The translations under genes and the position numbers were made by a program. 64,000 bases of DNA, taken from positions 52,399,881-52,463,880 of the forward strand of contig OZ024747.1 of the NCBI GenBank assembly GCA_964016885.1. The letters run 5' to 3'. The DNA comes from Eledone cirrhosa (taxonomy: Eukaryota; Mollusca; Cephalopoda; Octopoda; Eledonidae). Below are positions 29,401-43,200 of the stretch, in pieces (position 1 is the first letter of the stretch; each line of letters starts with the position of its first letter). The notes beneath the pieces were generated by a model. It had not been told where the DNA came from. It was given only the letters and a program-made list of their open reading frames with translations, and searched no databases.

Positions 29401-32400
29401 GACAGAGTGGGTGTAGAGTAAAACAGAGAGAACCAGTACATAGGACAGAGTCAGTGTAGAGTAAAACAGAGAGAACCAGTACATAGGACAGAGTTGATGT
29501 AGAGTAAAACAGGGAGAACCAGTACATAGGACAGAGTTGGTGTAGAGTAAAACAGAGAGAACCAGTACATAGGACATAGTTGGTGTAGAGTAAAACAGAG
29601 ACAACCAGTACATAGGACAGAGTTGGTGTAGAGTAAAACAGAGAGAACCAGTACATGGGACAGAGTCACTGTAGAGTAAAACAGAGAGAATCGGTACATA
29701 GGACAGAGTCAGAGTAGAGTAAAACAGAGAGAACCAGTACGTAGAACAGAGTCGGTGTAGAGTAAAACAGAGAACCAGTACATAAGACAGAGTCGGTGTA
29801 GAGTAAAACAGAGAGAACCAGTACATAGGACAGAGTTGGTGCAGAGTAAAACAGAGACAATCAGTACATAGGACAGAGTTGGTGTAGAGTAAAACAGAGA
29901 GAACCAGTACGTAGCACAGAGTCGGTGTAGAGTAAAACAGAGAGAACCAGAACATAGGACAGAGTTGGTGTAGGGCAAAACAGAGAGAACCAGTACATAG
30001 GACAGAGTTGGTGTAGAGTAAAACAGAGAGAACCAGTACATAGGACAGAGTCGGTGTAGAGTAAAAGATAGAGAACCAGTACATAGGACGCAGAGTTGGT
30101 GTAGAGTAAAACAGAGAGAACCAGTACATACGACAGAGTTGGTGTAGAGTAAAACAGAGAGAACCAGTACATAGAACAGAGTCGGTGTAGAGTAAAACAG
30201 AGAACCAGTACATAGGACAGAGTCACTGTAGAGTAAAACAGAGAGAACTAGTACATAGGACAGAGTCACTGTAGAGTAAAACAGAGAGAACCAGTACATA
30301 GGACAGAGTCACTGTAGAGTAAAACAGAGAGAACTAGTACATAGGACAGAGTCAAAGTAGAGTAAAACAGAGAGAACCAGTACATAGGACAGAGTTGGTG
30401 TAGGGTAAAACAGAGAGAACTAGTACATAGGACAGAGTTGGTGTAGTGTAAAACAGAGAGGACCAGTACATAGGACAGAGTCGGTGTAGAGTAAAACAGA
30501 GAGAACCAGTACATAGGACAGAGTTGATGTAGAGTAAAACAGAGAGAACCAGTACATAGGACAGAGTTGGTGTAGTGTAAAACAGAGAAAACCAGTACAT
30601 AGGACAGAGTTGGTGTAGAGTAAAACAGAGAGAACCAGTACATAGGACATAGTTGGTGTAGAGTAAAACAGAGACAACCAGTACATAGGACAGAGTTGGT
30701 GTAGAGTAAAACAGAGAGAACCAGTACATGGGACAGAGTCACTGTAGAGTAAAACAGAGAGAATCGGTACATAGGACAGAGTCAGAGTAGAGTAAAACAG
30801 AGAGAACCAGTACATAGAACAGAGTCGGTGTAGAGTAAAACAGAGAACCAGTACATAAGACAGAGTTGGTGTAGGGCAAAACAGAGAGAACCAGTACATA
30901 GGACAGAGTTGGTGTAGAGTAAAACAGAGAGAACCAGAACATAGGACAGAGTTGGTGCAGAGTAAAACAGAGACAATCAGTACATAGGACAGAGTTGGTG
31001 TAGAGTAAAACAGAGAGAACCAGTACATAGGACAGAGTTGGTGTAGAGTAAAACAGAGAGAACCAGTACGTAGCACAGAGTCGGTGTAGAGTAAAACAGA
31101 GAGAACCAGAACATAGGACAGAGTTGGTGTAGGGCAAAACAGAGAGAACCAGTACATAGGACAGAGTTGGTGTAGAGTAAAACAGAGAGAACCAGTACAT
31201 AGGACAGAGTAGGTGTAGAGTAAAACAGAGAGAACCAGTACATAGGACAGAGTTGGTGCAGAGTAAAACAGAGACAATCAGTACATAGGACAGAGTTGGT
31301 GTAGAGTAAAACAGAGAGAACCAGTACGTAGCACAGAGTCGGTGTAGAGTAAAACAGAGAGAACCAGAACATAGGACAGAGTTGGTGTAGGGCAAAACAG
31401 AGAGAACCAGTACATAGGACAGAGTTGGTGTAGAGTAAAACAGAGAGAACCAGTACATAGGACAGAGTCGGTGTAGAGTAAAACAGAGAGAACCAGTACA
31501 TAGGACAGAGTCGGTGTAGAGTAAAACAGAGAGAACCAGTACATAGGACAGTGTTGGTGTAGAGTAAAACAGAGAGAACCAGTACATAGGACAGAGTAGG
31601 TGTAGTGTAAAACAGAGAGAACCAGTACATATGACAGAGTCGGTGTAGAGTAAAACAGAGAGAACCAGTACATAGAACAGAGTCGGTGTAGAGTAAAACA
31701 GAGAGAACCAGTACATAGAACAGAGTAGGTGTAGAGTAAAACAGAGAGAACCAGTACATAGGAGAGAGTTGGTGTAGGGTAAAACAGAGAGAACCAGTAC
31801 ATAGGACAGAGTTGGTGTAGTGTAAAACAGAGAGAACCAGTACATAGGACAGAGTCGGTGTAGAGTAAAAGATAGAGAACCAGTACATAGGACGCAGAGT
31901 TGGTGTAGGGTAAAACAGAGAGAACCAGTACATACGACAGAGTTGGTGTAGAGTAAAACAGAGAGAACCAGTACATAGAACAGAGTCGGTGTAGAGTAAA
32001 ACAGAGAACCAGTACATAGGACAGAGTCACTGTAGAGTAAAACAGAGAGAACTAGTACATAGGACAGAGTCACTGTAGAGTAAAACAGAGAGAACCAGTA
32101 CATAGGACAGAGGCACTGTAGAGTAAAACAGAGAGAACTAGTACATAGGACAGAGTCAGAGTAGAGTAAAACAGAGAGAACCAGTACATAGGACAGAGTT
32201 GGTGTAGGGTAAAACAGAGAGAACTAGTACATAGGACAGAGTTGGTGTAGTGTAAAACAGAGAGGACCAGTACGTAGGACAGAGTCGGTGTAGAGTAAAA
32301 CATAGAGAACCAGTACATAGGACAGAGTTGATGTAGGGTAAAACAGGGAGAACCAGTACATAGGACAGAGTTGGTGTAGAGTAAAACAGAGAGAACCAGT

Positions 32401-35400
32401 ACATAGGAGAGTCAGAGTAGAGTAAAACAGAGAGAACCAGTACATAGGACAGAGTCAGTGTAGAGTAAAACAGAGAGAACCAGTACATAGGACAGAGTTG
32501 GTGTAGAGTAAAACAGAGAGAACCAGTACATAGGACAGAGTTGGTGTAGTGTAAAACAGAGAAAACCAGTACATAGGACAGAGTCAGTGTAGAGTAAAAC
32601 AGAGAGAACCAGTACATAGGACAGAGTTGATGTAGAGTAAAACAGAGAGAACCAGTACATAGGACAGAGTTGGTGTAGAGTAAAACAGAGAGAACCAGTA
32701 CATAGGACAGAGTTGGTGTAGAGTAAAACAGAGAGAACCAGTACATAGGACAGAGTCAGTGTAGAGTAAAACAGAGAGAACCAGTACATAGGACAGAGTT
32801 GGTGTAGAGTAAAACAGAGAGAACCAGTACATAGGAGAGTCAGAGTAGAGTAAAACAGAGACAACCAGTACATAGAACAGAGTCGGTGTAGAGTAAAACA
32901 GAGAACCAGTACATAGGACAGAGTCGGTGTAGAGTAAAACAGAGAGAACCAGTACATAGGACAGAGTCGGTGTAGAGTAAAACAGAGAGAACCAGTACAT
33001 AGAACAGAGTCACTGTAGAGTAAAACAGAGAACCAGTACATAGGACAGAGTCGGTGTAGAGTAAAACAGAGAGAACCAGTACATAGGACAGAGTTGGTGT
33101 AGAGTAAAACAGAGAGAACCAGTACATAGGACAGAGATGGTGTAGTGTAAAACAGAGAAAACCAGTACATAGGACAGAGTCAGTGTAGAGTAAAACAGAG
33201 AGAACCAGTACATAGGACAGAGTTGATGTAGAGTAAAACAGAGAGAACCAGTACATAGGACAGAGTTGGTGTAGAGTAAAACAGAGAGAACCAGTACATA
33301 GGACATAGTTGGTGTAGAGTAAAACAGAGACAACCAGTACATAGGACAGAGTTGGTGTAGAGTAAAACAGAGAGAACCAGTACGTAGCACAGAGTCGCTG
33401 TAGAGTAAAACAGAGAGAACCAGTACATAGGACAGTGTTGGTGTAGAGTAAAACAGAGAGAACCAGTACATAGGACAGAGTCACTGTAGAGTAAAACAGA
33501 GAGAACTAGTACATAGGACAGAGTCAGAGTAGAGTAAAACAGAGCGAGCCAGTACATAGAACAGAGTCGGTGTAGAGTAAAACAGAGAGAACCAATACAT
33601 AGGACAGAGTCACTGTAGAGTAAAACAGAGAGAATCGGTACATAGGACAGAGTCAGAGTAGAGTAAAACAGAGAGAACCAGTACGTAGAACAGAGTCGGT
33701 GTAGAGTAAAACAGAGAACCAGTACATAAGACAGAGTCGGTGTAGAGTAAAACAGAGAGAACCAGTACATAGGACAGAGTTGGTGCAGAGTAAAACAGAG
33801 ACAATCAGTACATAGGACAGAGTTGGTGTAGAGTAAAACAGAGAGAACCAGTACATAGGACAGAGTTGGTGTAGAGTAAAACAGAGAGAACCAGTACATA
33901 GGACAGAGTTGGTGTAGGGCAAAACAGAGAGAACCAGTACATAGGACAGAGTTGGTGTAGAGTAAAACAGAGAGAACCAGTACATAGGACAGAGTCGGTG
34001 TAGAGTAAAACAGAGAGAACCAGTACATAGGACAGAGTCGGTGTAGAGTAAAACAGAGAGAACCAGTACATAGGACAGTGTTGGTGTAGAGTAAAACAGA
34101 GAGAACCAGTACATAGGACAGAGTAGGTGTAGTGTAAAACAGAGAGAACCAGTACATATGACAGAGTCGGTGTAGAGTAAAACAGAGAGAACCAGTACAT
34201 AGAACAGAGTCGGTGTAGAGTAAAACAGAGAGAACCAGTACATAGAACAGAGTAGGTGTAGAGTAAAACAGAGAGAACCAGTACATAGGAGAGAGTTGGT
34301 GTAGGGTAAAACAGAGAGAACCAGTACATAGGACAGAGTTGGTGTAGTGTAAAACAGAGAGAACCAGTACATAGGACAGAGTCGGTGTAGAGTAAAAGAT
34401 AGAGAACCAGTACATAGGACGGAGAGTTGGTGTAGGGTAAAACAGAGAGAACCAGTACATACGACAGAGTTGGTGTAGAGTAAAACAGAGAGAACCAGTA
34501 CATAGAACAGAGTCGGTGTAGAGTAAAACAGAGAACCAGTACATAGGACAGAGTCACTGTAGAGTAAAACAGAGAGAACTAGTACATAGGACAGAGTCAC
34601 TGTAGAGTAAAACAGAGAGAACCAGTACATAGGACAGAGTCACTGTAGAGTAAAACAGAGAGAACTAGTACATAGGACAGAGTTGGTGTAGAGTAAAACA
34701 GAGAGAACCAGTACATAGGACAGAGTCGGTGTAGAGTAAAACAGAGAGAACCAGTACATAGGACAGAGTCGGTGTAGAGTAAAACAGAGAGAACCAGTAC
34801 ATAGGACAGTGTTGGTGTAGAGTAAAACAGAGAGAACCAGTACATAGGACAGAGTAGGTGTAGTGTAAAACAGAGAGAACCAGTACATATGACAGAGTCG
34901 GTGTAGAGTAAAACAGAGAGAACCAGTACATAGAACAGAGTCGGTGTAGAGTAAAACAGAGAGAACCAGTACATAGAACAGAGTAGGTGTAGAGTAAAAC
35001 AGAGAGAACCAGTACATAGGAGAGAGTTGGTGTAGGGTAAAACAGAGAGAACCAGTACATAGGACAGAGTTGGTGTAGTGTAAAACAGAGAGAACCAGTA
35101 CATAGGACAGAGTCGGTGTAGAGTAAAAGATAGAGAACCAGTACATAGGACGCAGAGTTGGTGTAGGGTAAAACAGAGAGAACCAGTACATACGACAGAG
35201 TTGGTGTAGAGTAAAACAGAGAGAACCAGTACATAGAACAGAGTCGGTGTAGAGTAAAACAGAGAACCAGTACATAGGACAGAGTCACTGTAGAGTAAAA
35301 CAGAGAGAACTAGTACATAGGACAGAGTCACTGTAGAGTAAAACAGAGAGAACCAGTACATAGGACAGAGGCACTGTAGAGTAAAACAGAGAGAACTAGT

Positions 35401-36000
35401 ACATAGGACAGAGTCAGAGTAGAGTAAAACAGAGAGAACCAGTACATAGGACAGAGTTGGTGTAGGGTAAAACAGAGAGAACTAGTACATAGGACAGAGT
35501 TGGTGTAGTGTAAAACAGAGAGGACCAGTACGTAGGACAGAGTCGGTGTAGAGTAAAACATAGAGAACCAGTACATAGGACAGAGTTGATGTAGGGTAAA
35601 ACAGGGAGAACCAGTACATAGGACAGAGTTGTTGTAGAGTAAAACAGAGAGAACCAGTACATAGGAGAGTCAGAGTAGAGTAAAACAGAGAGAACCAGTA
35701 CATAGGACAGAGTCAGTGTAGAGTAAAACAGAGAGAACCAGTACATAGGACAGAGTTGGTGTAGAGTAAAACAGAGAGAACCAGTACATAGGACAGAGTT
35801 GGTGTAGTGTAAAACAGAGAAAACCAGTACATAGGACAGAGTCAGTGTAGAGTAAAACAGAGAGAACCAGTACATAGGACAGTGTTGGTGTAGAGTAAAA
35901 CAGAGAGAACCAGTACATAGGACAGTGTTGGTGTAGAGTAAAACAGAGAGAACCAATACATAGGACAGAGTTGGTGTAGAGTAAAACAGAGAGAACCAGT
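26450..36000. repeat. Heterogeneous satellite zone with ~0.7-3.3 kb repeated blocks
   Basis: Here GTTGGTG, GTCACTG, GTCAGAG, GTGGGTG and shortened monomers are intermixed. The rare variant GTAAAAGATAGAG marks repeated blocks at 30061, 31865, 34392 and 35123 (spacing 1804, 2527 and 731 bp). Other shared strings between 32.0-32.4 kb and 35.3-35.7 kb are offset by 3258 bp. Confidence 0.75.
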
Positions 36001-37265
36001 ACATAGGAGAGTCAAAGTAGAGTAAAACAGAGAGAACCAGTACGTAGCACAGAGTCGGTGTAGAGTAAAACAGAGAGAACCAGTACGTAGCACAGAGTCG
36101 GTGTAGAGTAAAACAGAGAGAACCAGTACATAGGACAGTGTTGGTGTAGAGTAAAACAGAGAGAACCAGTACATAGGACAGTGTTGGTGTAGAGTAAAAC
36201 AGAGAGAACCAGTACGTAGCACAGAGTCGCTGTAGAGTAAAACAGAGAGAACCAGTACATAGGACAGTGTTGGTGTAGAGTAAAACATAGAGAACCAGTA
36301 CATAGGACAGAGTCACTGTAGAGTAAAACAGAGAGATCTAGTACATAGGACAGAGTCAGAGTAGAGTAAAACAGAGAGAACCAGTACGTAGCACAGAGTC
36401 GGTGTAGAGTAAAACAGAGAGAACCAGTACATAGGACAGAGTCGGTGTAGAGTAAAACATAGAGAACCAGTACATAGGACAGAGTTGATGTAGGGTAAAA
36501 CAGAGAGAACCAGTACATAGGACAGAGTTGGTGTAGAGTAAAACAGAGAGAACCAGTACATAGGAGAGTCAGAGTAGAGTAAAACAGAGAGAACCAGTAC
36601 ATAGAACAGAGTCGGTGTAGAGTAAAACAGAGAACCAGTACATAGGACAGAGTCAGTGTAGAGTAAAACAGAGAGAACCAGTACATAGGACAGAGTTGGT
36701 GTAGAGTAAAACAGAGAGAACCAGTACATAGGACAGAGTCGGTGTAGAGTAAAACAGAGAGAACCAGTACATAGGACAGTGTTGGTGTAGAGTAAAACAG
36801 AGAGAACCAGTACGTAGCACAGAGTCGGTGTAGAGTAAAACAGAGAGAACCAGTACATAGGACAGTGTTGGTGTAGAGTAAAACAGAGAGAACCAGTACG
36901 TAGCACAGAGTCGGTGTAGAGTAAAACAGAGAGAACCAGTACGTAGCACAGAGTCGGTGTAGAGTAAAACAGAGAGAACCAGTACATAGGACAGTGTTGG
37001 TGTAGAGTAAAACAGAGAGAACCAGTACATAGGACAGTGTTGGTGTAGAGTAAAACAGAGAGAACCAGTACGTAGCACAGAGTCGCTGTAGAGTAAAACA
37101 GAGAGAACCAGTACATAGGACAGTGTTGGTGTAGAGTAAAACAGAGAGAACCAGTACATAGGACAGAGTAGGTGTAGAGTAAAACAGAGAGAACTAGTAC
37201 ATAGGACAGAGTCACTGTAGAGTAAAACAGAGAGAGCCAGTACATAGAACAGAGTCGGTGTAGAG

Positions 37266-40200
37266 TAAATCAGAGAGAACCAGTACATAGGACAGAGTCA
37301 CTGTAGAGTAAAACAGAGAGAACTAGTACATAGGACAGAGTCAGAGTAGAGTAAAACAGAGAGAACCAGTACATAGGACAGAGTCGGTGTAGAGTAAAAC
37401 AGAGAGAACCAGTACATAGGACAGAGTTGGTGTAGGGTAAAACAGAGAGAACTAGTACATAGGACAGAGTTGGTGTAGTGTAAAACAGAGAGAACCAGTA
37501 CATAGGACAGAGTCGGTGTAGAGTAAAACATAGAGAACCAGTACATAGGACAGAGTTGATGTAGGGTAAAACAGAGAGAACCAGTACATAGGACAGAGTT
37601 GGTGTAGAGTAAAACAGAGAGAACCAGTACATAGGAGAGTCAGAGTAGAGTAAAACAGAGAGAACCAGTACATAGAACAGAGTCGGTGTAGAGTAAAACA
37701 GAGAACCAGTACATAGGACAGAGTCAGTGTAGAGTAAAACAGAGAGAACCAGTACATAGGACAGAGTTGGTGTAGAGTAAAACAGAGAGAACCAGCACGT
37801 AGCACAGAGTCGGTGTAGAGTAAAACAGAGAGAACCAGTACATAGGACAGTGTTGGTGTAGAGTAAAACAGAGAGAACCAGTACATAGGACAGTGTTGGT
37901 GTAGAGTAAAACAGAGATAACCAGCACGTAGCACAGAGTCGGTGTAGAGTAAAACAGAGAGAACCAGTACACAGGACAGTGTTGGTGTAGAGTAAAACAG
38001 AGAGAACCAGTACATAGGACAGTGTTGGTGTAGAGTAAAACAGAGAGAACCAGTACATAGGACAGTGTTGGTGTAGAGTAAAACAGAGAGAACCAGTACG
38101 TAGCACAGAGTCGGTGTAGAATAAAACAGAGAGAACCAGTACATAGGACAGTGTTGGTGTAGAGTAAAACAGAGAGAACCAGTACGTAGCACAGAGTCGG
38201 TGTAGAGTAAAACAGAGAGAACCAGTACGTAGCAGAGTCGGTGTAGAGTAAAACAGAGAGAACCAGTACATAGGACAGTGTTGGTGTAGAGTAAAACAAA
38301 GAGAACCAGTACATAGGACAGTGTTGGTGTAGAGTAAAACAGAGAGAACCAGTACATAGCACAGTGTTGGTGTAGAGTAAAACAGAGAGAACCAGTACGT
38401 AGCACAGAGTCGGTGTAGAGTAAAACAGAGAGAACCAGTACGTAGCACAGAGTCGGTGTAGAGTAAAACAGAGAGAACCAGTACGTAGCACAGAGTCGGT
38501 GTAGAGTAAAACAGAGAGAACCAGTACATAGGACAGAGTCGGTGTAGAGTAAAACAGAGAGAACCAGTACATAGGACAGAGTCACTGTAGAGTAAAACAG
38601 AGAGAACTAGTACATAGGACAGAGTCAGAGTAGAGTAAAACAGAGAGAGCCAGTACATAGAACAGAGTCGGTGTAGAGTAAAACAGAGAGAACCAGTACA
38701 TAGGACAGAGTCGGTGTAGAGTAAAACATAGAGAACCAGTACATAGGACAGAGTTGATGTAGGGTAAAACAGAGAGAACCAGTACATAGAACAGAGTTGG
38801 TGTAGAGTAAAACAGAGAGAACCAGTACATAGGAGAGTCAGAGTAGAGTAAAACAGAGAGAACCAGTACATAGAACAGAGTCGGTGTAGAGTAAAACAGA
38901 GAACCAGTACATAGGACAGAGTCAGTGTAGAGTAAAACAGAGAGAACCAGTACATAGGACAGAGTTGGTGTAGAGTAAAACAGAGAGAACCAGTACATAG
39001 GACAGAGTCGGTGTAGAGTAAAACAGAGAGAACCAGTACATAGGACAGTGTTGGTGTAGAGTAAAACAGAGAGAACCAGTACATAGGACAGTGTTGGTGT
39101 AGAGTAAAACAGAGAGAACCAGTACATAGGACAGAGTAGGTGTAGTGTAAAACAGAGAACAGAGAGAACCAGTACATAGGACAGTGTTGGTGTAGAGTAA
39201 AACAGAGAGAACCAGTACGTAGCACAGAGTCGGTGTAGAGTAAAACAGAGAGAACCAGTACGTAGCACAGAGTCGGTGTAGAGTAAAACAGAGAGAACTA
39301 GTACATAGGACAGAGTCAGAGTAGAGTAAAACAGAGAGAACCAGTACATAGGACAGAGTTGGTGTAGAGTAAAACAGAGAGAACCAGTACATAGGACAGA
39401 GTCGGTGTAGAGTAAAACAGAGAGAACCAGTACATAGGACAGTGTTGGTGTAGAGTAAAACAGAGAGAACCAGTACGTAGCACAGAGTCGGTGTAGAGTA
39501 AAACAGAGAGAACCAGTACATAGGACAGTGTTGGTGTAGAGTAAAACAGAGAGAACCAGTACGTAGCACAGAGTCGGTGTAGAGTAAAACAGAGAGAACC
39601 AGTACGTAGCACAGAGTCGGTGTAGAGTAAAACAGAGAGAACCAGTACATAGGACAGTGTTGGTGTAGAGTAAAACAGAGAGAACCAGTACATAGGACAG
39701 TGTTGGTGTAGAGTAAAACAGAGAGAACCAGTACGTAGCACAGAGTCGCTGTAGAGTAAAACAGAGAGAACCAGTACATAGGACAGTGTTGGTGTAGAGT
39801 AAAACAGAGAGAACCAGTACATAGGACAGAGTAGGTGTAGAGTAAAACAGAGAGAACTAGTACATAGGACAGAGTCACTGTAGAGTAAAACAGAGAGAGC
39901 CAGTACATAGAACAGAGTCGGTGTAGAGTAAATCAGAGAGAACCAGTACATAGGACAGAGTCACTGTAGAGTAAAACAGAGAGAACTAGTACATAGGACA
40001 GAGTCAGAGTAGAGTAAAACAGAGAGAACCAGTACATAGGACAGAGTCGGTGTAGAGTAAAACAGAGAGAACCAGTACATAGGACAGAGTTGGTGTAGGG
40101 TAAAACAGAGAGAACTAGTACATAGGACAGAGTTGGTGTAGTGTAAAACAGAGAGAACCAGTACATAGGACAGAGTCGGTGTAGAGTAAAACATAGAGAA

Positions 40201-43200
40201 CCAGTACATAGGACAGAGTTGATGTAGGGTAAAACAGAGAGAACCAGCACGTAGCACAGAGTCGGTGTAGAGTAAAACAGAGAGAACCAGTACATAGGAC
40301 AGAGTTGGTGTAGTGTAAAACAGAGAGAACCAGTACATAGGACAGAGTCGGTGTAGAGTAAAACATAGAGAACCAGTACATAGGACAGAGTTGGTGTAGA
40401 GTAAAACAGAGAGAACCAGTACATAGGAGAGTCAGAGTAGAGTAAAACAGAGAGAACCAGTACATAGAACAGAGTCGGTGTAGAGTAAAACAGAGAACCA
40501 GTACATAGGACAGAGTCAGTGTAGAGTAAAACAGAGAGAACCAGTACATAGGACAGAGTTGGTGTAGAGTAAAACAGAGAGAACCAGCACGTAGCACAGA
40601 GTCGGTGTAGAGTAAAACAGAGAGAACCAGTACATAGGACAGTGTTGGTGTAGAGTAAAACAGAGAGAACCAGTACATAGGACAGTGTTGGTGTAGAGTA
40701 AAACAGAGATAACCAGCACGTAGCACAGAGTCGGTGTAGAGTAAAACAGAGAGAACCAGTACACAGGACAGTGTTGGTGTAGAGTAAAACAGAGAGAACC
40801 AGTACATAGGACAGTGTTGGTGTAGAGTAAAACAGAGAGAACCAGTACATAGGACAGTGTTGGTGTAGAGTAAAACAGAGAGAACCAGTACGTAGCACAG
40901 AGTCGGTGTAGAATAAAACAGAGAGAACCAGTACATAGGACAGTGTTGGTGTAGAGTAAAACAGAGAGAACCAGTACGTAGCACAGAGTCGGTGTAGAGT
41001 AAAACAGAGAGAACCAGTACGTAGCAGAGTCGGTGTAGAGTAAAACAGAGAGAACCAGTACATAGGACAGTGTTGGTGTAGAGTAAAACAAAGAGAACCA
41101 GTACATAGGACAGTGTTGGTGTAGAGTAAAACAGAGAGAACCAGTACATAGCACAGTGTTGGTGTAGAGTAAAACAGAGAGAACCAGTACGTAGCACAGA
41201 GTCGGTGTAGAGTAAAACAGAGAGAACCAGTACGTAGCACAGAGTCGGTGTAGAGTAAAACAGAGAGAACCAGTACGTAGCACAGAGTCGGTGTAGAGTA
41301 AAACAGAGAGAACCAGTACATAGGACAGAGTCGGTGTAGAGTAAAACAGAGAGAACCAGTACATAGGACAGAGTCACTGTAGAGTAAAACAGAGAGAACT
41401 AGTACATAGGACAGAGTCAGAGTAGAGTAAAACAGAGAGAGCCAGTACATAGAACAGAGTCGGTGTAGAGTAAAACAGAGAGAACCAGTACATAGGACAG
41501 AGTCGGTGTAGAGTAAAACATAGAGAACCAGTACATAGGACAGAGTTGATGTAGGGTAAAACAGAGAGAACCAGTACATAGAACAGAGTTGGTGTAGAGT
41601 AAAACAGAGAGAACCAGTACATAGGAGAGTCAGAGTAGAGTAAAACAGAGAGAACCAGTACATAGAACAGAGTCGGTGTAGAGTAAAACAGAGAACCAGT
41701 ACATAGGACAGAGTCAGTGTAGAGTAAAACAGAGAGAACCAGTACATAGGACAGAGTTGGTGTAGAGTAAAACAGAGAGAACCAGTACATAGGACAGAGT
41801 CGGTGTAGAGTAAAACAGAGAGAACCAGTACATAGGACAGTGTTGGTGTAGAGTAAAACAGAGAGAACCAGTACATAGGACAGTGTTGGTGTAGAGTAAA
41901 ACAGAGAGAACCAGTACATAGGACAGAGTAGGTGTAGTGTAAAACAGAGAACAGAGAGAACCAGTACATAGGACAGTGTTGGTGTAGAGTAAAACAGAGA
42001 GAACCAGTACGTAGCACAGAGTCGGTGTAGAGTAAAACAGAGAGAACCAGTACGTAGCACAGAGTCGGTGTAGAGTAAAACAGAGAGAACTAGTACATAG
42101 GACAGAGTCAGAGTAGAGTAAAACAGAGAGAACCAGTACATAGGACAGAGTTGATGTAGTGCAAAACAGAGAGAACCAGTACATAGGACAGAGTTGGTGT
42201 AGAGTAAAACAGAGAGAACCAGTACATAGGAGAGTCAGAGTAGAGTAAAACAGAGAGAACCAGTACGTAGCACAGAGTCGGTGTAGAGTAAAACAGAGAG
42301 AACCAGTACGTAGCACAGAGTCGGTGTAGAGTAAAACAGAGAGAACCAGTACATAGGACAGTGTTGGTGTAGAGTAAAACAGAGAGAACCAGTACATAGG
42401 ACAGTGTTGGTGTAGAGTAAAACAGAGAGAACCAGTACGTAGCACAGAGTCGCTGTAGAGTAAAACAGAGAGAACCAGTACATAGGACAGTGTTGGTGTA
42501 GAGTAAAACAGAGAGAACCAGTACGTAGCACAGAGTCGCTGTAGAGTAAAACAGAGAGAACCAGTACATAGGACAGTGTTGGTGTAGAGTAAAACAGAGA
42601 GAACCAGTACATAGGACAGAGTAGGTGTAGAGTAAAACAGAGAGAACTAGTACATAGGACAGAGTCACTGTAGAGTAAAACAGAGAGAGCCAGTACATAG
42701 AACAGAGTCGGTGTAGAGTAAATCAGAGAGAACCAGTACATAGGACAGAGTCACTGTAGAGTAAAACAGAGAGAACTAGTACATAGGACAGAGTCAGAGT
42801 AGAGTAAAACAGAGAGAACCAGTACATAGGACAGAGTTGGTGTAGGGTAAAACAGAGAGAACTAGTACATAGGACAGAGTTGGTGTAGTGTAAAACAGAG
42901 AGAACCAGTACATAGGACAGAGTCGGTGTAGAGTAAAACATAGAGAACCAGTACATAGGACAGAGTTGATGTAGGGTAAAACAGAGAGAACCAGTACATA
43001 GGACAGAGTTGGTGTAGAGTAAAACAGAGAGAACCAGTACATAGGAGAGTCAGAGTAGAGTAAAACAGAGAGAACCAGTACATAGAACAGAGTCGGTGTA
43101 GAGTAAAACAGAGAACCAGTACATAGGACAGAGTCAGTGTAGAGTAAAACAGAGAGAACCAGTACATAGGACAGAGTTGGTGTAGAGTAAAACAGAGAGA

